NCBI GenBank assembly: GCA_947488635.1
Contig: CANLAY010000033.1
Coordinates: 1 to 9,060, forward strand
Direction: 5' to 3'
Length of the DNA: 9,060 nt
Source: Candidatus Nanopelagicaceae bacterium
Lineage (GTDB): Bacteria; Actinomycetota; Actinomycetes; Nanopelagicales; Nanopelagicaceae
Each line of letters opens with the position of its first letter. The first letter of the stretch is position 1. The notes beneath the pieces are model-generated. The model did no database searches, had not been told where the DNA came from, and saw only the letters and a program-made list of their open reading frames with translations. The position numbers and the translations under genes are program-made. Shown in pieces: positions 4,937-9,060 of the stretch.

Positions 4937-6466
4937 ATGACGCTGGCTTGTGCACACCGCGGCGATTCAAGCCTGCTACGCGAGAACACCTTGGTTGCAA
5001 TTAAGTCTGCAATCGCAGCCGGCGCGCAGATAATTGAGATCGATGTACGCGTAACAAAAGATCAAGAAGTAGTTGTGATACACGACTCAACACTTGAGCG
5101 GCTATGGGGTATTTCGGCCCCGGTTGACCAGCGTGACTGGAACTTTATCTCGCACCTTGGTGAGGGAGATGACCGCATTCCGCTTTTAAGTGATGTCTTG
5201 CCACTCTTCATCGGCACCGATTCAATCTTGATGATAGATATGGAAGAAACTGATCCAGCTCAGCTTGCATACGAGGTAACTGCAGCAGGTACGTTAGGGT
5301 CAGATCAAATCTACTGGTGCGGAAATCTAAATGGAATGAGACAAATTCGCTCCCTCTCGAAAGAGGCAAAAATTTGGTTGCCTTGGGATCAATTAGCTCT
5401 ACCGACACAAGAGCTAGTAACTGAGGTGGCACCAGAATTTATCAACCTGCACTACTCATTTGTAAATCGCAAAAGAGTTGAAGAGTTTCACAAAATGGGC
5501 TTGAAAGTTGCAGTGTGGACCATCGATGATGAAGCAACGATGCGATGGGCATATGCAATTGGTGTAGATTCAATTACAACAAACGAACTAGCCCTTTTGC
5601 AATCAATTCTTTCGCAACGCGCTAATGGCATCGAATCGGCAAATGCGAGTTCAATTGCTGAGATAGATATTGATAAAGCTCTGGTGATTGCGCGTGATTT
5701 AGGTAAATGGGCAATCTTGGTTGCAAGTTCGATGGAACCAGGGACGATGAATATCAAGCTTAATCCAGCCGATATCGTGACGCAGGTTGATCTAATGATA
5801 GAAATTCACGTGCGAGAAGTAATTGCTACGAATTTCCCTGATCACAATTTTGTGGGTGAGGAATTTGGTGGGCAATTCATCAGCGATAAACCATCTTGGT
5901 ATCTAGACCCAGTTGATGGAACAACTAATTTTGCAAATCGCTTGCCTTGGAGTTCATTTTCGTTAGCTCTTGCTTTCAACCGAACTCCAATAGTTGCAGT
6001 GGTGATTGACCCATGGCGCAATTCATTATTTGAAGCAGTTAAAGATCGTGGTGCAAAACTAAACGGTCGCGAATTAAATGTTGAAGATCAAAGCGATGTT
6101 GAGAATCCATTAAGCAGTCGAATTGTCTCTACTGAACTAGCAGCACATAGACCTTGGCCCGGAATGCTAGATCTGCTTGATTCATTGGCCGAAAACTATT
6201 GCACCATGCGCATTATGGGATCTGGAACTTTGACTTTAGTTGGTGTTGCAGCGCAGCGTGGCGTTGGTTCGATTATCGGTCAATACAGCCCGATTGATCA
6301 TTTAGCCGCAGCATTAATAGTGCACGAAGCAGGGGGAGCTGTCTGGGATGAGACTGGGTCCATAAATCTATTTCCGGAATCTGGCGGAATTATGGCTGCA
6401 ACTCAAAGCGCAGCCGCACCGCTTTATAAAATTTGGCAAGAAAGTACCCGTCGCATTCTAGAGTAG
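4937..6466 (+). CDS. Fusion of glycerophosphodiester phosphodiesterase and inositol-monophosphatase-family phosphatase
   Basis: From ATG 4937 the product has 509 residues and two complete catalytic domains. Residues 1 to about 225 are a GDPD domain: His7-Arg8, E16-N-T, the metal-binding E34-x-D36, KD (41-42) and the catalytic H49-D50, ending with VAVWTIDDE and GVDSITTNE. It should hydrolyse glycerophosphodiesters to an alcohol and a phosphomonoester. After a hydrophilic linker (about 226-244), residues 245-505 form an IMPase-type Mg-dependent phosphatase: K274 and D279IVTQVD, GEE (307-309), DPVDGTTN (324-331), D454 in SPIDHLAAAL, and EAGG (464-467). The usual Trp before the last metal-binding Asp is Ile. 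No signal peptide or membrane helix is seen, so the enzyme is cytoplasmic and would act on imported substrate. Single-domain enzymes of both types are common; the fusion is the notable point. The phosphatase could act on inositol phosphate, glycerol phosphate or a related ester. It is the last gene of the operon. Confidence 0.9.
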   Translation: MTLACAHRGDSSLLRENTLVAIKSAIAAGAQIIEIDVRVTKDQEVVVIHDSTLERLWGISAPVDQRDWNFISHLGEGDDRIPLLSDVLPLFIGTDSILMIDMEETDPAQLAYEVTAAGTLGSDQIYWCGNLNGMRQIRSLSKEAKIWLPWDQLALPTQELVTEVAPEFINLHYSFVNRKRVEEFHKMGLKVAVWTIDDEATMRWAYAIGVDSITTNELALLQSILSQRANGIESANASSIAEIDIDKALVIARDLGKWAILVASSMEPGTMNIKLNPADIVTQVDLMIEIHVREVIATNFPDHNFVGEEFGGQFISDKPSWYLDPVDGTTNFANRLPWSSFSLALAFNRTPIVAVVIDPWRNSLFEAVKDRGAKLNGRELNVEDQSDVENPLSSRIVSTELAAHRPWPGMLDLLDSLAENYCTMRIMGSGTLTLVGVAAQRGVGSIIGQYSPIDHLAAALIVHEAGGAVWDETGSINLFPESGGIMAATQSAAAPLYKIWQESTRRILE

Positions 6467-6473
6467 CGATATT

Positions 6474-7916
6474 TTAAGAATCCCGTTGTGCTTCCAGAAA
6501 CTCGAGAACCTCTCGATGTTCAATGCCTAGAAATCCGTTTTGCGGCATCGCAGCAAGCAGGCTCGAGTTTATTTTTGGCGTCGGCCTAATCATTCCGCCC
6601 CACTTATCCTCTAGTTCAGCAGGTGCATGCCGACAACAGGTTGGCTCAGGACAGTTTGATTTGTAGCGGGTAGTTGAAGCTCTGCCTCTGAAGTACTTTA
6701 CAGTTTCAAATTTGGTTCCAACACTGATTGAGAATTGACCTTGATCACTGTTCTCAATTCTTGAGGTGCACCAATAAGTACCAGCTGGCTTATCTGTGTA
6801 TTGATAATAAGGCGTGAATCGATCTTCAACTGTGAATACTTTGCGAGCACTCCAGTTACGGCAGACAATCTGGCCTTCAACCGAGCCAAATACATCAGAT
6901 GGGAAAGTTACATTGTCATTCTCATATGCTTTAGAGATAGCACCACTTTCGTGGACTTTTAGGAAGTGCACGGGTAGCTCAAGGTGCACTGTGGCCAGGT
7001 TTGTGAATCTATGGGCGGCTGCTTCATAGCTAACTGCGAAGTGATCGCGTAAGTCCTCAACTGATAGTTCGCGCTTAGTCTTGGCATCTTGCAGAAACTC
7101 AACGGCTGTAGATTCTGGCATTAGTAAGGCGCCAGCTAAATAGTTGGTTAGAACACGCTGTGATAAATAATCACCATAATCTTTTGGTGAGTCATGCTTA
7201 AGTATGTGCCCAGCTAGAGCTTGCAACAAAATAGTTCGTGCATCGCGGCCTTCGCGACGCATTGGTAGATAGATGCGACCGTTCTTTTCATCTGTGATAA
7301 CTCTGGTAGAGGCTGGCAATTCTTGCGTGTAGTGCAAGGTGAAACCTAATTTGTTAGCAAGTTCTGCGGTCAAGCGCTCTGAAAGTGGTCCGGACGTGTG
7401 ATCTATTTTCGCTAAGAGATTGCGAGCTTCTTCCTCTAACGCTGGGAAGTAGTTGTTTATTTTGCGCATTTCTTTGCGCAATTCTAAATTCGCGCGACGC
7501 GCTTCTTCAGGCGTTGCTGATCGCTGCAAGTGCAATCTCTCAACTTCGCGTTGCAGCCCAAGAATAATGTCGAGAATATTATTGCTTACAGTTTTTCCAA
7601 TAAAAGCATCTGGTAAACCAAGAGAAGCGTAAAGGCCACTACGTTGTGCGCGTTCAATTTCAAGTTCATTTGCCGAGCGTGCACTCAATTTATCTGCAGT
7701 TAATAATTGATTTAACGTGACACCAAGTGCGTTTGCGATTTTCTGCAATTGCAAAATTGGGGGAGTGCGTTTTCCATTTTCAATTGCCGACACTTGTGAA
7801 GGCGCCCGTTCAATGGCGCGGGCAAGGACTTCAAGATTCATTCCTTGTTTCGTGCGCAGCTCGCGAATTTTGCGGCCAACGATTAGCGGATCGAATTGCT
7901 CTTCTAAAGTGCTCAT
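6474..7916 (-). CDS. ramB: RamB-like transcriptional regulator of acetate/glyoxylate metabolism
   Basis: This 480-residue cytoplasmic DNA-binding protein starts at ATG 7916, preceded by GGGAG at 8 nt. The length matches the RamB family (about 475-500). Residues 12-72 form an XRE-type helix-turn-helix (GRKIRELRTKQGMNLEVLA followed by PSQVSAIENGKR). A charged, partly helical stretch (about 110-155) precedes an ImmA/IrrE-like region (about 160-290) ending in YLAGALLMPE. The HExxH metalloprotease motif is replaced by QALAGH (232-237), so proteolysis is unlikely. The C-terminal domain contains C352, C383 and the cluster C422, C427, C428, which might bind a metal or sense redox state. In Corynebacterium glutamicum and Mycobacterium tuberculosis, RamB represses glyoxylate-cycle genes; the divergent aceA here supports the same role. 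It probably also represses itself. A related short-chain fatty-acyl regulator of the same architecture is the main alternative. Confidence 0.85.
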   Translation of the reverse strand: MSTLEEQFDPLIVGRKIRELRTKQGMNLEVLARAIERAPSQVSAIENGKRTPPILQLQKIANALGVTLNQLLTADKLSARSANELEIERAQRSGLYASLGLPDAFIGKTVSNNILDIILGLQREVERLHLQRSATPEEARRANLELRKEMRKINNYFPALEEEARNLLAKIDHTSGPLSERLTAELANKLGFTLHYTQELPASTRVITDEKNGRIYLPMRREGRDARTILLQALAGHILKHDSPKDYGDYLSQRVLTNYLAGALLMPESTAVEFLQDAKTKRELSVEDLRDHFAVSYEAAAHRFTNLATVHLELPVHFLKVHESGAISKAYENDNVTFPSDVFGSVEGQIVCRNWSARKVFTVEDRFTPYYQYTDKPAGTYWCTSRIENSDQGQFSISVGTKFETVKYFRGRASTTRYKSNCPEPTCCRHAPAELEDKWGGMIRPTPKINSSLLAAMPQNGFLGIEHREVLEFLEAQRDS

Positions 7917-7924
7917 AATTAATA

Positions 7925-7929
7925 CTCCC
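7925..7929 (-). promoter_or_regulatory. Ribosome binding site deciding the ramB start
   Basis: GGGAG on the minus strand is 8 nt before ATG 7916. It supports the 480-residue product and rejects the in-frame extension that would run through the promoter region into aceA. Confidence 0.8.
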
Positions 7930-8035
7930 ATGTGCAGCAGAATTACGGAAGTTCTAGAAAATAGAAATATTAGATTTATTCTGTTCGAAAAGCCGTGCAA
8001 AGCCAGATTCATTAGCCAATACTCAAGGCAGTAGA

Positions 8036-8063
8036 GCAAAGGGCACAAAAACCCTTGCTTTTT
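8036..8063 (+). terminator. Attenuator-like hairpin in the aceA leader
   Basis: GCAAAGGG (8036-8043) pairs with CCCTTGC (8052-8058) with one bulged A and an 8-nt A-rich loop, and is followed at once by TTTTT (8059-8063). This is the layout of an intrinsic terminator reading toward aceA. It ends 9 nt before the AAAGGAG ribosome binding site. The left arm includes the second GCAAAG box, so the same bases may act both as a regulator site and as an RNA structure. Confidence 0.45.
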
Positions 8064-8072
8064 CACACCTAC

Positions 8073-8079
8073 AAAGGAG
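8073..8079 (+). promoter_or_regulatory. Strong ribosome binding site of aceA
   Basis: AAAGGAG is 6 nt before ATG 8086, close to ideal, and fixes the aceA start. Confidence 0.85.
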
Positions 8080-8085
8080 TAGTAC

Positions 8086-9060
8086 ATGAAAAGCCGTATC
8101 GGAAGTAATACCCAGAACGCAGAAGAACTGCAAAAAGAGTGGGATACCAACCCTCGCTGGGCAGGCATTAAGCGCGATTACACCGCGGAAGATGTGGTGC
8201 GCTTAAGAGGCTCAATTACTGAAGATTCGACCCTGGCTAAGCGTGGGGCGGAGAACCTCTGGGATCTACTTCATACCGAAAAGTGGGTTGCCGCCCTTGG
8301 CGCTCTAACTGGCAACCAAGCGGTTCAGCAGGTCAAGGCCGGCCTAAAGGCGATCTATCTTTCCGGTTGGCAGGTAGCAGGAGATGCCAACCTTTCTGGT
8401 CAGACTTACCCAGACCAGAGTTTGTATCCAGTTAATTCTGTTCCAGCCGTTGTGCGTCGTATTAACAATGCTCTTATGCGCGCTGATCAAGTAGAACGCG
8501 TTGAAGGCGCAGCAAGTATTGATTGGCTTGCTCCAATTGTGGCCGATGCTGAAGCAGGTTTTGGTGGACCGCTGAATGCCTACGAACTTATGAAATCAAT
8601 GATTCAAGCTGGAGCTGCCGGCGTTCACTGGGAAGATCAACTTGCTTCAGAAAAGAAATGTGGCCACCTAGGTGGAAAAGTTTTGATTCCAACCCAACAA
8701 CATGTCAGAACGCTAAATGCCGCCCGATTAGCAGCCGATGTTGCTGGCGTTGAAACACTTATTATTGCTCGCACCGATGCGTTGGCTGCCGACTTGATTA
8801 CATCTGATGTCGATTCACGCGACGCGCAATATGCAACTGGAGAGCGCACTAACGAAGGTTTCTATCGAGTTATGCCAGGCATGCATGCCGTGGTAACACG
8901 CGGTTTAGCTTTTGCAGAGTATGCCGATTTGATTTGGGTTGAAACTGGTGAACCTGACTTAGCGCTGGCCAAAGAATTCGCAGACGCGATTCATGCAAAG
9001 TTCCCGGGCAAAATGCTGGCTTATAATTGTTCACCTTCATTTAACTGGAAGCGTCATCTA
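8086..9060 (+). CDS. aceA: Isocitrate lyase (partial, 3' end outside the window)
   Basis: The enzyme cleaves isocitrate to glyoxylate and succinate, the first step of the glyoxylate shunt, in the cytoplasm. The visible 325 codons contain the family hallmarks in order: an N-terminal EEL(Q)KEWDTNPRW stretch, the substrate region YLSGWQVA, the metal-binding DAEAGFGG segment, the HWEDQ strand, the catalytic-cysteine motif [23 protein letters not shown], and the C-terminal NCSPSFNWK. No frame break is seen. Bacterial isocitrate lyases are about 430 residues, so roughly a quarter is missing beyond the window edge. The gene is divergent from the ramB-like regulator. Methylisocitrate lyase activity is possible, as known for mycobacterial enzymes, but the long ICL-type insert with KKCGH favours true isocitrate lyase. 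Confidence 0.96.
   Translation, partial: MKSRIGSNTQNAEELQKEWDTNPRWAGIKRDYTAEDVVRLRGSITEDSTLAKRGAENLWDLLHTEKWVAALGALTGNQAVQQVKAGLKAIYLSGWQVAGDANLSGQTYPDQSLYPVNSVPAVVRRINNALMRADQVERVEGAASIDWLAPIVADAEAGFGGPLNAYELMKSMIQAGAAGVHWEDQLASEKKCGHLGGKVLIPTQQHVRTLNAARLAADVAGVETLIIARTDALAADLITSDVDSRDAQYATGERTNEGFYRVMPGMHAVVTRGLAFAEYADLIWVETGEPDLALAKEFADAIHAKFPGKMLAYNCSPSFNWKRHL

Larger units (their letters stand above)
7917..8085. promoter_or_regulatory. Divergent ramB-aceA promoter region
   Basis: These 169 bases separate the two divergent starts. Two GCAAAG boxes (7997-8002 and 8036-8041) match part of the RamB consensus known in C. glutamicum (AACTTTGCAAA and its complement). Two small palindromes, TTCTAGAA (7952-7959) and TTCGAA (7984-7989), are also present. 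A possible ramB promoter reads on the minus strand as TTGCAC (plus 7995-8000), a 16-nt spacer, then TAAATC; the first GCAAAG box would overlap its -35. The forward aceA promoter could use TAGATT (7971-7976), but no good -35 stands before it. Promoter calls are weak; the regulatory role of the region is likely. Confidence 0.55.

Noticed and set aside
5488..5757. 89-codon minus-strand frame inside the phosphodiesterase-phosphatase gene
   Set aside because: Antisense shadow of a conserved coding region with no independent support.
7917..8168. In-frame upstream extension of the ramB reading frame (84 extra residues)
   Set aside because: It runs through the promoter region into aceA, its sequence is Cys/Phe-rich and unlike the family, and ATG 7916 has a good ribosome binding site and the expected N-terminus.

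Overview
The window looks like a chromosomal piece of a low-to-moderate GC actinobacterium. The strongest taxonomic clue is a RamB-type regulator divergent from isocitrate lyase (aceA), an arrangement known from mycobacteria and corynebacteria. The modest GC content, short intergenic gaps and overlapping genes suggest a streamlined free-living lineage such as the freshwater acI/Nanopelagicales group. That placement is inference; no marker gene here fixes it. I see no mobile element, CRISPR array, tRNA or rRNA.

Region 1 (2-715) is the 3' part of a gene that starts before the window. Its product ends with a zinc-peptidase-like segment, a proline-rich linker and a cytochrome b5-like heme domain.

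Region 2 (716-934) is a non-coding control region. It holds a weak promoter candidate, four CTGTT-type direct repeats that loosely resemble PHO-box units, and two short palindromes just before a strong ribosome binding site.

Region 3 (935-6466) is a five-gene, same-strand operon: secreted solute-binding protein, two inner-membrane permeases, ATPase, and a fusion of glycerophosphodiester phosphodiesterase with an inositol-monophosphatase-family phosphatase. The set resembles the logic of the ugpBAEC-ugpQ system, but the transporter is of the PotABCD/Fbp/YnjB-like type. My reading is import of a phosphodiester, possibly glycerophosphoinositol, followed by two-step hydrolysis to alcohols plus phosphate. 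A strong stem-loop followed by a T-run sits inside the first codons of permease 1, directly after the binding-protein gene, and could set the ratio of binding protein to membrane parts.

Region 4 (6474-8085) is the ramB-like regulator on the minus strand, convergent with the operon at a 7-nt gap, plus a 169-nt divergent promoter region. That region holds two GCAAAG boxes resembling part of the known RamB site and an attenuator-like hairpin with T5 just upstream of the aceA ribosome binding site.

Region 5 (8086-9060) is the first 325 codons of aceA, cut by the window end. RamB probably controls aceA and hence the glyoxylate shunt for growth on acetate or fatty acids.

Three translation starts differ from the longest possible reading frame (935, 4937 and 7916), each chosen on Shine-Dalgarno position and family N-terminus.
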